Shown here one piece after another: positions 1 to 15,459 of a stretch of DNA of 64,000 bases; the first letter of the stretch is position 1; each line of letters starts with the position of its first letter. The position numbers and the translations under genes were made by a program. The stretch is from Domibacillus indicus (GTDB lineage Bacteria; Bacillota; Bacilli; Bacillales; Domibacillaceae). Below the pieces are notes generated by a model. It saw only the letters and a program-made list of their open reading frames with translations. It had not been told where the DNA came from and searched no databases. The stretch lies in assembly GCF_000970685.1 (NCBI RefSeq), contig NZ_LAJB01000003.1:538762-602761 (forward strand). The letters are read 5' to 3'.

Positions 1-116
1 ATCAGACTCGAAATCAATAAAACAGCACAAGCCAGATAAATCGCAGGCAGAGCCCGTCTCTTCAGAAAGAAATCTTTCAATTTTGGGGGTAGTGTTTTTT
101 TGCCGCCCTCTTTCAT
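1..116 (-). CDS. spoIIQ: Stage II sporulation protein Q, N-terminal fragment
   Basis: Only the first 38 codons lie in the window; the gene runs off the left edge. The start ATG at 116 follows a good ribosome site (GAGGTGA). The protein opens with a charged cytosolic stretch rich in Lys (KDFFLKRRALPAIYL) and then enters a hydrophobic segment, as SpoIIQ does. In Bacillus SpoIIQ is a single-pass forespore membrane protein that zippers to SpoIIIAH across the engulfing septum and forms part of the feeding channel. The identification rests on this N-terminus and on the neighbour spoIID, with which it is paired in B. subtilis. Confidence 0.75.
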   Translation of the reverse strand, partial: MKEGGKKTLPPKLKDFFLKRRALPAIYLACAVLLISSL

Positions 117-135
117 GGTTATCACCTCGAAAACC

Positions 136-164
136 ATTTTGGACAGGCAGATGTTTTTTTATAC
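136..164 (-). promoter_or_regulatory. Candidate sigma-F promoter of spoIIQ
   Basis: On the minus strand GTATA (160-164) is followed after 15 bases by GTCCAAAAT (136-144). The -35 and the spacing fit sigma-F; the -10 lacks the second G of the consensus. spoIIQ is a sigma-F gene in B. subtilis. Confidence 0.45.
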
Positions 165-267
165 ATCTATTCCAAAAAATTCCCCAAATCGTAAAAAAAA
201 CGCCACAATCAACGCTTTTCGCTGTTTACATAGATGGTAAAATCAAAGAGGATGGGGAGGTGTGGAA

Positions 268-702
268 GTGAAGAAAGTAATTCGGTTTTTATCGATAGCA
301 ATGCCTGTTTTATACATGATGGCGATTTGGATCATGTCAGGACTTCCGCACGATACAATTATGGAGCTGCCGAATAATAAGGTGGATTTGTTTGTAAAGG
401 AATCACTTCATCTTGTTGAATTTGCCATTTTATATGGATTGATTGTTCTCGCCTTTTTAACACACGGCAAATTAACGCCGCTTGTCAGCCTGGCTGCGGC
501 TATGTTTGCTTCTGTATATGGGCTGGTCGATGAAATTCATCAAGTTTTTGTTCCCTATCGGTCTGCTGCGCTGATTGATGCCATTAAAGATGTAGCTGGC
601 GTTACCGTTGCTTTTTTAGCTGTTAACTATATGTACTTTGAACGCAGATCACGTATTGGCCGCTGGATAGCTGGCTTAGGTGAATGGACACGTCCGCAGT
701 AA
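268..702 (+). CDS. VanZ family membrane protein
   Basis: A 144-residue integral membrane protein of the VanZ-like family. It has about four hydrophobic helices and the family pattern of an Asp/Glu-rich turn before a helix (LVDEIHQVFVPYR), with Lys/Glu near the first loop (KESLHLVEFAILYG). I chose the GTG at 268 because the GGGAGG ribosome site at 255-260 is correctly spaced to it; the in-frame GTG at 262 lies too close. It is transcribed away from spoIIQ and ends in its own terminator. VanZ proteins have been linked to low-level glycopeptide resistance, but the biochemical role of this one cannot be read from the sequence. Confidence 0.8.
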   Translation: MKKVIRFLSIAMPVLYMMAIWIMSGLPHDTIMELPNNKVDLFVKESLHLVEFAILYGLIVLAFLTHGKLTPLVSLAAAMFASVYGLVDEIHQVFVPYRSAALIDAIKDVAGVTVAFLAVNYMYFERRSRIGRWIAGLGEWTRPQ

Positions 703-726
703 GAGCGGACGTGCTTTTTCTTTTTT
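689..726 (+). terminator. Rho-independent terminator of the vanZ-like gene
   Basis: CACGTCCGC / GCGGACGTG stem with a 7-base loop followed by CTTTTTCTTTTTT. The stem overlaps the last codons of the gene. Confidence 0.9.
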
Positions 727-1654
727 AACGGCTTAAAAATGCCTGGGCATCTGCAATCATCGTACCGGGATAATAATGAGCCGTGATATCCCGATAGTTT
801 TTTCCCTCTTTTGCCATGCCGTTGGCACCGTATTGGCTCATGCCCACACCGTGTCCATATCCTTTCGTCTTAATAATAACATCCGCACCGCTTACTGTTA
901 TTTCAAAATCGGCAGAAGGCAGTCCAAGCGTTTCTCGTATCTCCCTTCCTGTAAATGACTTTTCGCCAATCACAAGTGACCCGACACGGCCTCCCGTTGT
1001 TTTTTTTACAATTGTGCCCGCAGAACCCGAGGCAGGCAGGGAGATATTTAACTTCTCCTCGACTTCCTGTTTGGGCAAAACAAGTTCCTGTTCAAAATTA
1101 GGTGCCGCAGCATCCCATGGACTGGCGACACTTTTTAAATATGGTTCTGCTGACTGCCAGTATTCTTCCGCATTTTCTGTTTGGCCGTTGCCCGATGAAA
1201 AAAAAGCAGCGGTAATAGGCTCGTCATTGTAAATAAGGACTTCTCCTTCGGTTTCACGGGCGGCCGCTTCAATTTTTTCTTTGTTTTCTTTGTAATCCGA
1301 TCCCCACATTTTTTTCTGGTCTTCCTCATCTTTAAACACTTGATCGTCTACCGTGTCTGTTACATCGAGTCCTTTTAATGTTTGTGTTAAGATAAACGTC
1401 CGCGCGGCAACAGCCTGTGCTTTTAATGCTTCTTTTTCAAAAGAACCCGGCATTTCTGCTGATACCACCCCTGCCACATACTCTTCAAGCGGAACAGATT
1501 CTGTTTTTTGTGTACCTGACCGGACTACATCAACGGTCGGTTCCTCATCTGCAGGAGGGCGTGTCGTTTGTTGCTCTGTAAGCCATAAGCCAGCGGCGGG
1601 GACGACAATTGCAGCAATCAAAATAAAGAAAAAGGCAGACAGCGGCTTTTTCAA
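725..1654 (-). CDS. spoIID: Stage II sporulation protein D (peptidoglycan lytic transglycosylase)
   Basis: SpoIID is the mother-cell transglycosylase that, with SpoIIP and SpoIIM, thins septal peptidoglycan to drive engulfment. The 309-residue protein has an N-terminal signal anchor (residues about 4-26) and the SpoIID/LytB domain, including YVAGVVSAEMP, AVAARTFI and a C-terminal GYGHGVGMSQYGA motif. I chose the TTG at 1654 because AAGGAGGG precedes it by 7 bases; the upstream in-frame ATG at 1717 has no ribosome site and would lie inside the murA terminator. It lies between murA and spoIIQ, as in B. subtilis. Confidence 0.95.
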   Translation of the reverse strand: MKKPLSAFFFILIAAIVVPAAGLWLTEQQTTRPPADEEPTVDVVRSGTQKTESVPLEEYVAGVVSAEMPGSFEKEALKAQAVAARTFILTQTLKGLDVTDTVDDQVFKDEEDQKKMWGSDYKENKEKIEAAARETEGEVLIYNDEPITAAFFSSGNGQTENAEEYWQSAEPYLKSVASPWDAAAPNFEQELVLPKQEVEEKLNISLPASGSAGTIVKKTTGGRVGSLVIGEKSFTGREIRETLGLPSADFEITVSGADVIIKTKGYGHGVGMSQYGANGMAKEGKNYRDITAHYYPGTMIADAQAFLSR

Positions 1655-1681
1655 TAAAATTCCCTCCTTGCTGTATAAAAA

Positions 1682-1709
1682 GAGATATGCATGACTATAC
1701 TGAATATGA
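1682..1709 (-). promoter_or_regulatory. Candidate sigma-E promoter of spoIID
   Basis: Minus-strand TCATATT (1703-1709), 13-base spacer, CATATCTC (1682-1689). The -35 fits the sigma-E consensus well and the -10 partly. The promoter lies directly after the murA terminator, so spoIID has its own transcription unit. spoIID is a classic sigma-E gene. Confidence 0.5.
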
Positions 1710-1717
1710 CCAAACAT

Positions 1718-1755
1718 AAAAAAACCGCCTGCATAAACAGACGGCCTTTTTGTAA
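1718..1755 (-). terminator. Terminator downstream of murA
   Basis: Minus-strand CCGTCTG / CAGGCGG stem (one G-U pair) followed by seven T. It separates murA from spoIID. Confidence 0.8.
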
Positions 1756-1774
1756 AAATAAGATAAAAATAAAT

Positions 1775-3064
1775 TCAGCTTTTCACCGTTACTGGCGTTT
1801 CCGCTTCTTCTGTTACACGTTCAATGTCTGCACCGAGCGCTGCAAGCTTGCCATGGAAATTAACGTAACCGCGGTCAAGATGCTTTAGCTCTGTAACACG
1901 TGTGTAGCCGTCTGCCACAAGTCCGGCTATAATAAGTGCTGCTGCAGCCCGCAAATCCGTAGCTGCCACTTCTGCACCCTGCAGGTCAGACGGACCGTCA
2001 ATAATAACTGAACGGCCTTCGATTTTTGCGTTAGCATTCATGCGGCGGAATTCTTCCACATGCATAAAACGGTTTTCAAAAACAGTTTCAGTAATAACAC
2101 CCGTCCCTTCCGCCTTTAACATGAGCGCCATCATTTGGGACTGCATATCTGTCGGGAAGCCCGGATGCGGCATTGTTTTAATATCGACTGATTTTAATTT
2201 TTCAGGTCCGATTACACGAATGCCATTTTTTTCTTCTGTAACCTTAACGCCCATTTCCCGCATTTTAGCAATTAACGAGGACATGTGTTCTGCCACTGCG
2301 CCCTCGACAAGCACATTGCCGCCTGTAATAGCAGCTGCTGTCATAAATGTTCCTGCCTCAATACGATCCGGGATAATGGCATGATCGGCACCTGTCAGAA
2401 CATCAACACCTTCAATTCGAATCGTTTCTGTTCCAGCGCCGATTACCTTGCCTCCCATTTTATTAATAAGATTAGCAAGATCAACAATCTCCGGCTCTTT
2501 TGCTGCGTTTTCAAGAATGGTTGTGCCTTCCGCCAATGCAGCTGCTGTCATAATGTTCTCAGTCGCACCTACACTTGGGAAGTCCAGATAAATCTTTGCG
2601 CCTTTTAATCGGCCATCTGTTTCTGCATCGATAAAACCATTTTCAACGCGTACGCGGGCACCCATTGCTTCAAATCCTTTTAAATGCTGGTCAATGGGAC
2701 GTGAGCCAATTGCACATCCGCCCGGTAATGCCACACGGGCTTTGCCATTGCGTGCCAAAAGTGCACCCATAACCAAAACAGAGGCGCGCATTTTACGAAC
2801 GTATTCAAATGGTGCTTCGATTGAAAGTTCTTTTGTTGCATCAACTGTTACCGTGTTTTTTTCAAATGTCACTTCACAATTTAAATGGCGCAGTACTTCA
2901 TTAATTGTATATACGTCAGATAAAGTAGGTACGTCACGAATGACACACTTACCTTCTCCCGCTAGCATGGTCGCTGCGATTACCGGCAGCACCGAATTTT
3001 TTGCGCCTTCAACTTTGACGGTCCCGTTCAATTGACGGCCGCCGCGGACGATAATTTTGTCCAA
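1775..3064 (-). CDS. murA: UDP-N-acetylglucosamine 1-carboxyvinyltransferase (MurA1)
   Basis: First committed step of peptidoglycan synthesis: transfers enolpyruvate from PEP to UDP-GlcNAc in the cytosol. The 429-residue protein has the catalytic Cys117 in the loop [12 protein letters not shown], the Lys22/Asn23 pair (AKNS) that binds substrate, and the full EPSP-synthase-like two-domain fold by length. Start is TTG at 3064 behind GGAGGGG. A cysteine at the catalytic site predicts fosfomycin sensitivity. A second paralogue lies at 26036-27325. By its position next to spoIID and ywzB this copy is the B. subtilis murAA (essential) orthologue. Confidence 0.97.
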   Translation of the reverse strand: MDKIIVRGGRQLNGTVKVEGAKNSVLPVIAATMLAGEGKCVIRDVPTLSDVYTINEVLRHLNCEVTFEKNTVTVDATKELSIEAPFEYVRKMRASVLVMGALLARNGKARVALPGGCAIGSRPIDQHLKGFEAMGARVRVENGFIDAETDGRLKGAKIYLDFPSVGATENIMTAAALAEGTTILENAAKEPEIVDLANLINKMGGKVIGAGTETIRIEGVDVLTGADHAIIPDRIEAGTFMTAAAITGGNVLVEGAVAEHMSSLIAKMREMGVKVTEEKNGIRVIGPEKLKSVDIKTMPHPGFPTDMQSQMMALMLKAEGTGVITETVFENRFMHVEEFRRMNANAKIEGRSVIIDGPSDLQGAEVAATDLRAAAALIIAGLVADGYTRVTELKHLDRGYVNFHGKLAALGADIERVTEEAETPVTVKS

Positions 3065-3371
3065 ACTGTTCCCCTCCGCGTCCTTTTCTATTATACATAT
3101 TCAAATCAGTGGACTGATGTTCCAGCCCGGTCCAATGTCTTTTACAAACTTCGACAAAACTTCTTAAAGTTTACCATCCAAATTGCGTATTTCACAAGTG
3201 AAATTAAGCACAAATTGTAGAGACTTTGTGAAATTATTCAAAAAAAACACTCTTTTTTGTTTTCCCATCTAAAAGGGCAACAAACCTAAATTGAATATTT
3301 TTTCACAATTGCCTTCATCCAATTTATATGATTTTACGAGAAAAGGCAAGTATCTCACCGGACGCTGAAAA
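3065..3371. promoter_or_regulatory. 307-bp regulatory gap upstream of murA
   Basis: No gene. On the minus strand it holds a TATAAT -10 (3090-3095) for murA, with a perfect palindrome ATCAGT-GG-ACTGAT at 3105-3118 where the -35 would be. An exact 0A-box-like TTTGTCGAA lies at about 3151-3159. There is a perfect 16-base palindrome ATTTCAC-AA-GTGAAAT at 3189-3204 and a Rex-like TTGTGAAATTATTCAAAA at 3226-3243. In B. subtilis ywmA and ywmB occupy this interval; both are absent here. None of these sites is proven; the palindromes are seen directly. Confidence 0.5.
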
Positions 3372-3605
3372 TTAAAATAGAAGAGGAAGCTGGCGGGCCC
3401 ACTGCATATAGTTTAAAAAAAAGCTGCTTACTGCTGATCCGATTACAATGGAGAGCAGTAAATAAAGCATACGGGCCCGGGCAACCTGGTTTTTGCGAAA
3501 AAGCTGATCAAGCCGAAGTGACTGTAAAGCCCAAAACGACAGGCCAATGCAGAAAAGACTGAGAATCATGCTGATCAATGCTTCCTGTCCGAATGACTCA
3601 ATCAT
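3372..3605 (-). CDS. ywzB: DUF1146 family small membrane protein YwzB
   Basis: A 77-residue protein with two membrane helices (residues about 8-27 and 46-66) separated by a basic loop (RLDQLFRKNQVARAR). Length, the helix-loop-helix layout and position just downstream of atpC match YwzB/DUF1146 of Bacillus. Function is unknown. A ribosome site (AAAGGAGAAG) precedes the ATG. It lies beyond the atp terminator, so it is probably transcribed separately or by read-through. Confidence 0.8.
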   Translation of the reverse strand: MIESFGQEALISMILSLFCIGLSFWALQSLRLDQLFRKNQVARARMLYLLLSIVIGSAVSSFFLNYMQWARQLPLLF

Positions 3606-3725
3606 GCGACTTCTCCTTTTTAATAGTGTAGTTGGATTTAATGAAACTTTAGCAGCTCTATTGAATTCTATTCTAAAACGATTTCTTTCGTGATTATGGA
3701 AGACGTCTGCCGCAGCACCAAACAG

Positions 3726-3766
3726 GAAAAAGCTGCCCGTTAATTTTAGCGAACGGACAGCTTTTC
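3726..3766 (-). terminator. Terminator of the ATP synthase operon
   Basis: Minus-strand stem AGCTGTCCGTT / AACGGGCAGCT followed by TTTTTCC, starting directly after the atpC stop codon. Confidence 0.92.
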
Positions 3767-3767
3767 A

Positions 3768-4193
<426 letters not shown>

Positions 4194-4198
4194 CTATA

Positions 4199-5638
<1,440 letters not shown>

Positions 5639-5701
5639 TTACATCAATTTATTTCTCTTTAAAAACATCTTAACGGGACAAAGTTACCCCGGCTAATCGC
5701 T

Positions 5702-6568
<867 letters not shown>

Positions 6569-6641
6569 TCACCACCCTTTTTGTGTTTGATGACGCAGAC
6601 AGGGCGGACGTCCGGTAGACGGTACCGCCCTTCTTCTGCTT

Positions 6642-8162
<1,521 letters not shown>

Positions 8163-8198
8163 TCATTTTCTTTAAGAAGCCTGCTGCTTCTTTCAAAT

Positions 8199-9512
<1,314 letters not shown>

Positions 9513-9517
9513 TTTTC

Positions 9518-9745
<228 letters not shown>

Positions 9746-9808
9746 TTATTTTTAAAAACATGATTTACTGAAAAAATGTTTGTCCAATGGCTGAACAGGT
9801 AAATTATA

Positions 9809-10925
<1,117 letters not shown>

Positions 10926-10931
10926 AGAATG

Positions 10932-11156
10932 CTAGTCTCCTGAATTGAAATGTTGAATTGTCCGCACCATGGCGTATACTCCTGCCGAGAGTCCTCCCAG
11001 CAGTCCGATGATTAAAAAAAGAGGCACTGTATCGAAATGATTGTCAAGCCACAAGCCTGCAAAAATACCGGCAATCATCGAGCCGGCGAGCTGAGCAAGA
11101 ATCGCACTGTAAAGCGCCATTGCCCTAAAGGCACCGTTATTCTGATTCCGGTTCAT
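10932..11156 (-). CDS. atpZ: AtpZ/AtpI family protein, first gene of the atp operon
   Basis: A 74-residue protein with two membrane helices (residues about 14-34 and 44-66) and the family glycine and acidic pattern (GIFAGLWLDNHF, GLLGGLSAGVY). AtpZ proteins precede atpI in many Bacillus atp operons; AtpZ and AtpI together have been proposed to form a divalent-cation channel. It is followed by atpI after 6 bases and preceded by a GAGGTG ribosome site. Confidence 0.85.
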   Translation of the reverse strand: MNRNQNNGAFRAMALYSAILAQLAGSMIAGIFAGLWLDNHFDTVPLFLIIGLLGGLSAGVYAMVRTIQHFNSGD

Positions 11157-11249
11157 TCACACACCTCAATCGCATGCTTGACAACATAAAAAACAGCGGC
11201 AAAAAAACGGTTACACTATGTATAAAACCCATTCTCCTTACCCTTTGTT

Positions 11250-11278
11250 AGCATACAATAGCCGTTTTTCAATGTCAA
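11250..11278 (-). promoter_or_regulatory. Sigma-A promoter of the atp operon
   Basis: Minus-strand TTGACA (11273-11278), 17-base spacer, TATGCT (11250-11255). The predicted start near 11243 gives a leader of about 85 bases with a small GGTT/AACC hairpin followed by seven T (about 11196-11220). A half Rex-like TTGTGAAAT lies upstream near 11317-11325. Confidence 0.85.
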
Positions 11279-11365
11279 TGTGTTGCGGGCGAAAACCTCA
11301 GTGCCTGACACGGATATTTCACAAAATGCTCATACTTTTTTCGTTTTTTCCGAACAATTCTTTTA

Positions 11366-11400
11366 AAAAGGAAAAAGGTCGTCCGCTGTTATGGGACGAC
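11366..11400 (-). terminator. Terminator downstream of mnaA
   Basis: Minus-strand perfect stem GGTCGTCC / GGACGACC with a 9-base loop, followed by TTTTTCC. Confidence 0.92.
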
Positions 11401-11413
11401 CGGCTTCTACTAC

Positions 11414-12562
11414 TTAGTTTACCTCAAAGCGATCCGGCTTGTTTGCGGCTGCTTTGAAATAATAGCGGATCGCATCGCAAATGCGCCGCGACGCTTCACC
11501 GTCTCCATAGGGATTCGATGCTTTTGACATTTTCTCGTAAGCCGCATCATCTGTTAAGAGTTCTGAGGCGAGCGAGTAAATGGTTTCTTCATCGGTGCCG
11601 GCAAGCTTTAATGTTCCTGCCTCGATTCCTTCAGGACGCTCTGTTGTATCCCGCAAAACAAGAACCGGCACACCAAGTGACGGGGCTTCTTCCTGTACAC
11701 CGCCGGAATCCGTCAAGATAATGTGGGCCCGCTCCGCAAAGTTATGGAAATCAATAACATCGAGCGGTTCAATCAAGTGGATGCGCGGATCATTGCCAAG
11801 GATCGAATCAGCTGTTTCCCGGACCACCGGATTTAAATGAACCGGGTAAACAACCTGAATGCCTTTATGATCCTCAACAAGACGCTTAATAGCGCGGAAC
11901 ATATTTTTCATTGGCTCCCCGAGATTTTCGCGGCGGTGGGCAGTCATTAACACAAGACGGTCATTCCCTAGCTTTTCAAGAACTTCATGTGTGTACTCTT
12001 CTTTTACTGTTGTTTTAAGTGCATCAATTGCCGTATTTCCTGTAACAAAAATGGAATCTTCTTTTTTGTTTTCCTTTAAAAGATTTCGCTCAGACTGCGC
12101 TGTAGGAGAAAAATGAAGATCAGCCATGACACCTGTCAGCTGGCGGTTCATTTCTTCCGGAAACGGCGAGTACTTATTCCATGTGCGAAGACCGGCTTCC
12201 ACATGCCCGACCGCAATTTGATTATAAAACGCGGCAAGGCCCGCCACAAATGTTGTTGTTGTGTCACCGTGAACGAGGACGATATCCGGCTTGACTTCTT
12301 TCATTACTTTATCAAGGCCTTCAAGCCCGCGCGTAGTGACATCAATCAATGTCTGGCGGTCCTTCATAATATTTAAATCATAGTCGGGTGCAATATTAAA
12401 AATGTTCAGCACCTGGTCAAGCATTTGGCGGTGCTGTGCGGTTACGGTTACGATTGCTTCAAATTCTGCCGGGCGTTTTTTTAATTCCAAAACGAGCGGC
12501 GCCATTTTAATCGCTTCCGGCCGTGTACCGAAAATCGTCATTACTTTAATCGGGCGATCCAT
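11414..12562 (-). CDS. mnaA: UDP-N-acetylglucosamine 2-epimerase (non-hydrolysing)
   Basis: Interconverts UDP-GlcNAc and UDP-ManNAc, the precursor for wall teichoic acid linkage units. The 382-residue protein has the epimerase signatures TIFGTRPEAIKMAPL, GDTTTTFVAGLAAF, VGHVEAGLRT, TAHRRENLG and DSGGVQEEAPSLGVP with the catalytic acid residues. Start ATG at 12562 follows CAGGTGG; an upstream in-frame ATG at 12646 would overlap upp and is rejected. It lies 19 bases after upp and is likely co-transcribed with it, as in B. subtilis. Confidence 0.95.
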   Translation of the reverse strand: MDRPIKVMTIFGTRPEAIKMAPLVLELKKRPAEFEAIVTVTAQHRQMLDQVLNIFNIAPDYDLNIMKDRQTLIDVTTRGLEGLDKVMKEVKPDIVLVHGDTTTTFVAGLAAFYNQIAVGHVEAGLRTWNKYSPFPEEMNRQLTGVMADLHFSPTAQSERNLLKENKKEDSIFVTGNTAIDALKTTVKEEYTHEVLEKLGNDRLVLMTAHRRENLGEPMKNMFRAIKRLVEDHKGIQVVYPVHLNPVVRETADSILGNDPRIHLIEPLDVIDFHNFAERAHIILTDSGGVQEEAPSLGVPVLVLRDTTERPEGIEAGTLKLAGTDEETIYSLASELLTDDAAYEKMSKASNPYGDGEASRRICDAIRYYFKAAANKPDRFEVN

Positions 12563-12581
12563 TTTTTCCACCTGCTTTTCT

Positions 12582-13211
12582 TTATTTTGTTCCAAATAAC
12601 CGGTCGCCGGCATCGCCAAGCCCCGGTACAATATAGCCTTTTTCATTTAGTTTTTCATCTAAAGACGCAATATAAATATCCACATCGGGATGCGCTTCTT
12701 TTAATAAGTCCACGCCTTCAGGAGCCGCAATCAGACACATAAATTTAATATGTTTGGCACCGCGTTTTTTCAAGGAATGAATGGCTTCGATCGCCGAACC
12801 GCCTGTAGCGAGCATCGGGTCCACAACAATAAAGTCGCGGTCTTCTACATCAGTCGGCAGCTTCACGTAGTATTCAACCGGCTGAAGCGTTTCCGGATCC
12901 CGGTACAGGCCGACATGTCCTACTTTTGCCGCCGGGATCAGCTTGAGGACGCCATCCACCATTCCGATACCCGCGCGCAAAATCGGAACGATCCCCAATT
13001 TTTTGCCGGCCAGCACTTTCGCTTTTGCATCACATACCGGTGTCTGAACCGTTACCTCTTCAAGGGGCAGATCACGTGTAATTTCAAATGCCATAAGTGT
13101 GGCTACTTCATCTGTTAACTCACGAAAGTCTTTCGTGCCCGTGTTTTTATCCCGGATCATTGTCAGCTTATGCTGGATAAGCGGATGATCGAATACGTAA
13201 ACTTTTCCCAT
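12582..13211 (-). CDS. upp: Uracil phosphoribosyltransferase
   Basis: Pyrimidine salvage: uracil plus PRPP gives UMP. The 209-residue protein has the PRPP-binding loop [12 protein letters not shown] and the uracil-binding C-terminus ([17 protein letters not shown]). The ATG at 13211 is chosen because AAGGAG is spaced for it and the length equals the Bacillus enzyme. Upstream lies a structured leader-like segment. Confidence 0.97.
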   Translation of the reverse strand: MGKVYVFDHPLIQHKLTMIRDKNTGTKDFRELTDEVATLMAFEITRDLPLEEVTVQTPVCDAKAKVLAGKKLGIVPILRAGIGMVDGVLKLIPAAKVGHVGLYRDPETLQPVEYYVKLPTDVEDRDFIVVDPMLATGGSAIEAIHSLKKRGAKHIKFMCLIAAPEGVDLLKEAHPDVDIYIASLDEKLNEKGYIVPGLGDAGDRLFGTK

Positions 13212-13275
13212 TATATTCACTCCTTATTTAACGATCATACAAAATCAATCCTATTTTACTTGAAAAGAGAGTGAT

Positions 13276-13360
13276 GGGCAACAAACTGAGAAATCCCCCT
13301 TTCCATTTGGGCAGTAGAGCTCTAAGAGAGTTTTCTCACTAAAGCTCTTGCTCAGTTCCC
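13276..13360 (-). other. Potential structured leader of upp
   Basis: On the minus strand AACTGAG and CTCAGTTT form an outer stem enclosing a hairpin AAGAGCT / AGAGCTCT with a GAG-AAAA-CTC tip and a G5 run. I could not match it to PyrR, T-box, purine or PRPP riboswitch consensus. It may be an undescribed leader, or chance pairing. Confidence 0.35.
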
Positions 13361-13437
13361 ATAAAAAGCGCAGCAGCACTTTATGTCTTTATGTAAACAA
13401 TTCTATTCCCCGGGAAATTACACGAGGAGCCGCTAAA

Positions 13438-13469
13438 ATAAAAACTGCCGGCGCTAAGGCCGGCAGTTT
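13438..13469 (-). terminator. Terminator downstream of glyA
   Basis: Minus-strand perfect stem ACTGCCGGC / GCCGGCAGT followed by TTTTATTTT. Confidence 0.93.
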
Positions 13470-13472
13470 GGA

Positions 13473-14714
13473 TTATACTTCCTGATATAAAGCGTATTTA
13501 GAGGTTAAAGCCACAACGCGCTCTGCCGCTTCTTTCAATACTGCTTCATCCTCGTGGTTTTTCAATGTTTTCGCAATAATGGACGCTACTTCATCCATTG
13601 CGGCAAGATCAAATCCGCGTGATGTTACCGCTGCTGTACCGATACGGATACCGCTTGTAACAAATGGGCTTTCCGGATCGTAAGGAATCGTATTTTTGTT
13701 AACGGTAATGCCGACCTCATCCAGTACGGCTTCGGCTACTTTTCCTGTTAAGCCAAGCGAGCGAAGATCGATCAAAAGAAGGTGGTTATCTGTTCCGCCT
13801 GAAACGATATCAATCCCTTCGTTTTTCAAGCCTTCAGCCAAACGGCTTGCATTGTCGATGATGTTTTGTGCATATGTTTTAAAATCATCCTGCAGTGCTT
13901 CACCGAACGCAACCGCTTTTGCTGCGATAACATGCATTAACGGACCGCCCTGGATTCCAGGGAAAATAGCTTTATCAAGCTTTTTGCCAAACTCTTCTGT
14001 TGACAAAATCATACCGCCGCGCGGGCCGCGGAGCGTTTTATGCGTTGTCGTTGTGACAAAATGCGCGTAAGGAACCGGGTTTTGATGAAGGCCTGCTGCA
14101 ACAAGTCCGGCGATATGCGCCATGTCTACCATCAAGTAAGCGCCCACTTCATCAGCGATTTCACGGAATTTGGCAAAGTCGATTGCACGCGGGTAAGCAC
14201 TCGCACCAGCTACAATCAGCTTCGGCTTATGCTCAAGCGCTTTTTGACGAACATCTTCATAGTCGATAACCTGCTCGTCTTTTGTTACTCCGTACTCAAC
14301 AAAGTTATACTGAACGCCGCTGAAGTTTACCGGGCTTCCGTGTGTTAAATGGCCGCCGTGAGATAAATTCATGCCAAGAACCGTATCGCCGGTTTCTAAT
14401 ACTGTGAAGTAAACACCCATGTTTGCCTGTGCACCCGAGTGCGGCTGAACGTTTACGTATTCTGCACCGAATAGCTGCTTCGCGCGGTCACGCGCCAGGT
14501 CTTCCACCACGTCAACATGCTCACAGCCGCCGTAGTAACGCTTGCCAGGGTAACCTTCTGCGTACTTGTTCGTTAAAACTGAACCCTGCGCTTCCATTAC
14601 TGCTTCTGAGACGAAGTTCTCTGATGCAATCAGTTCAATTTTCGTCTGCTGGCGCTTCAGCTCATCTTCAATTGCTGCAAATACAGCCGGATCTTGCGCT
14701 TGAATTTTACTCAT
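13473..14714 (-). CDS. glyA: Serine hydroxymethyltransferase
   Basis: PLP enzyme that makes glycine and methylene-tetrahydrofolate from serine, the main source of one-carbon units. The 413-residue protein has the PLP-lysine motif [14 protein letters not shown], the N-terminal [15 protein letters not shown] and the [12 protein letters not shown] loop. It has its own promoter and terminator, so it is probably monocistronic. Confidence 0.98.
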   Translation of the reverse strand: MSKIQAQDPAVFAAIEDELKRQQTKIELIASENFVSEAVMEAQGSVLTNKYAEGYPGKRYYGGCEHVDVVEDLARDRAKQLFGAEYVNVQPHSGAQANMGVYFTVLETGDTVLGMNLSHGGHLTHGSPVNFSGVQYNFVEYGVTKDEQVIDYEDVRQKALEHKPKLIVAGASAYPRAIDFAKFREIADEVGAYLMVDMAHIAGLVAAGLHQNPVPYAHFVTTTTHKTLRGPRGGMILSTEEFGKKLDKAIFPGIQGGPLMHVIAAKAVAFGEALQDDFKTYAQNIIDNASRLAEGLKNEGIDIVSGGTDNHLLLIDLRSLGLTGKVAEAVLDEVGITVNKNTIPYDPESPFVTSGIRIGTAAVTSRGFDLAAMDEVASIIAKTLKNHEDEAVLKEAAERVVALTSKYALYQEV

Positions 14715-14777
14715 CGTTGTTCCCCTTCCCGATCTATAAAATAATGTGTAGCAATAGTCGTTAAAAAAGCTTCTTTC

Positions 14778-14805
14778 ATAATAACACTTTTTCCGAATCT
14801 TTCAA
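14778..14805 (-). promoter_or_regulatory. Promoter of glyA with PurR-box-like core
   Basis: Minus-strand TTGAAA (14800-14805), 16-base spacer, TATTAT (14778-14783). The spacer contains AAGATTCGGAAAA, one base from the inverted PurBox core. glyA is a PurR target in B. subtilis; the box here is inferred. Confidence 0.6.
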
Positions 14806-14837
14806 CTCTATTTTCTGCTTTTTTGCACAATTTTCAT

Positions 14838-14873
14838 AAAAAAAAGAGCTGTCTTCTGCAAAAAAGACAGCAA
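14838..14873 (-). terminator. Terminator downstream of ywlG
   Basis: Minus-strand stem GCTGTCTT / AAGACAGC followed by TCTTTTTTTT. Confidence 0.92.
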
Positions 14874-14877
14874 TTTC

Positions 14878-15459
14878 TTAACATTCCGGGCCGTTCAAAT
14901 CGCTTACATTCGTTTTTTCGTAAACAGCACGAGGACCGCCAATCAATTTCGGACGTGTTCTCGCCATTACGACATGTGCAGCTCCGACAGAATGGCTGGA
15001 TGTGCGCACGGGCACGGCTACATGCTTTAAGTGCATGCCAATCAGTGTATCTCCAATGTCAATGCCTCCATCCGCCTTTATCGATTCAACGAGTATACAG
15101 TTCTTTTGCTTAAATGCGTATGCTGCCATGGCACCGCCAGCTGTACGCACGGGCACTGCAGCCACTTCATCATAGCCCAGTTTCTCGGCCATCTGAGCCT
15201 CAAGAACAACAGCCCGGTTTAAATGCTCACAGCATTGAAACGCAAGACGCACGCCTGTTTTTTCTGCAAAAGCATGAAGCTCCTCGTAAAGAGCGGCGGC
15301 TATTTCCTCTGTTCCGGCTGTGCCAATTCGCCCGCCGGCGACTTCAGAAGTGGAACAGCCTACAACAAACAATTGTTCTTTTTTAAATTGCGCCTGCTCC
15401 TGCAGTTCCGAAAGCAGCTCCTTCAGTTCCTGCTTGTACGTTTGAAGCTCGTCCATCAC
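14878..15459 (-). CDS. ywlG: UPF0340 family protein YwlG
   Basis: A 193-residue protein of the TIGR01440/UPF0340 family, with the conserved segments VGCSTSEVAGGRIG, QCCEHLNRA and DIGDTLIGMHLKHVAVPVR. The molecular function is unknown. Its ATG overlaps the rpiB stop by 4 bases, so the two are translationally coupled, as they are adjacent in B. subtilis. Confidence 0.9.
   Translation of the reverse strand: MMDELQTYKQELKELLSELQEQAQFKKEQLFVVGCSTSEVAGGRIGTAGTEEIAAALYEELHAFAEKTGVRLAFQCCEHLNRAVVLEAQMAEKLGYDEVAAVPVRTAGGAMAAYAFKQKNCILVESIKADGGIDIGDTLIGMHLKHVAVPVRTSSHSVGAAHVVMARTRPKLIGGPRAVYEKTNVSDLNGPEC

Noticed and set aside
13212..13440. T-box or PyrR-binding leader upstream of upp
   Set aside because: No T-box sequence, specifier layout or PyrR anti-antiterminator consensus could be found, although a structure is present.
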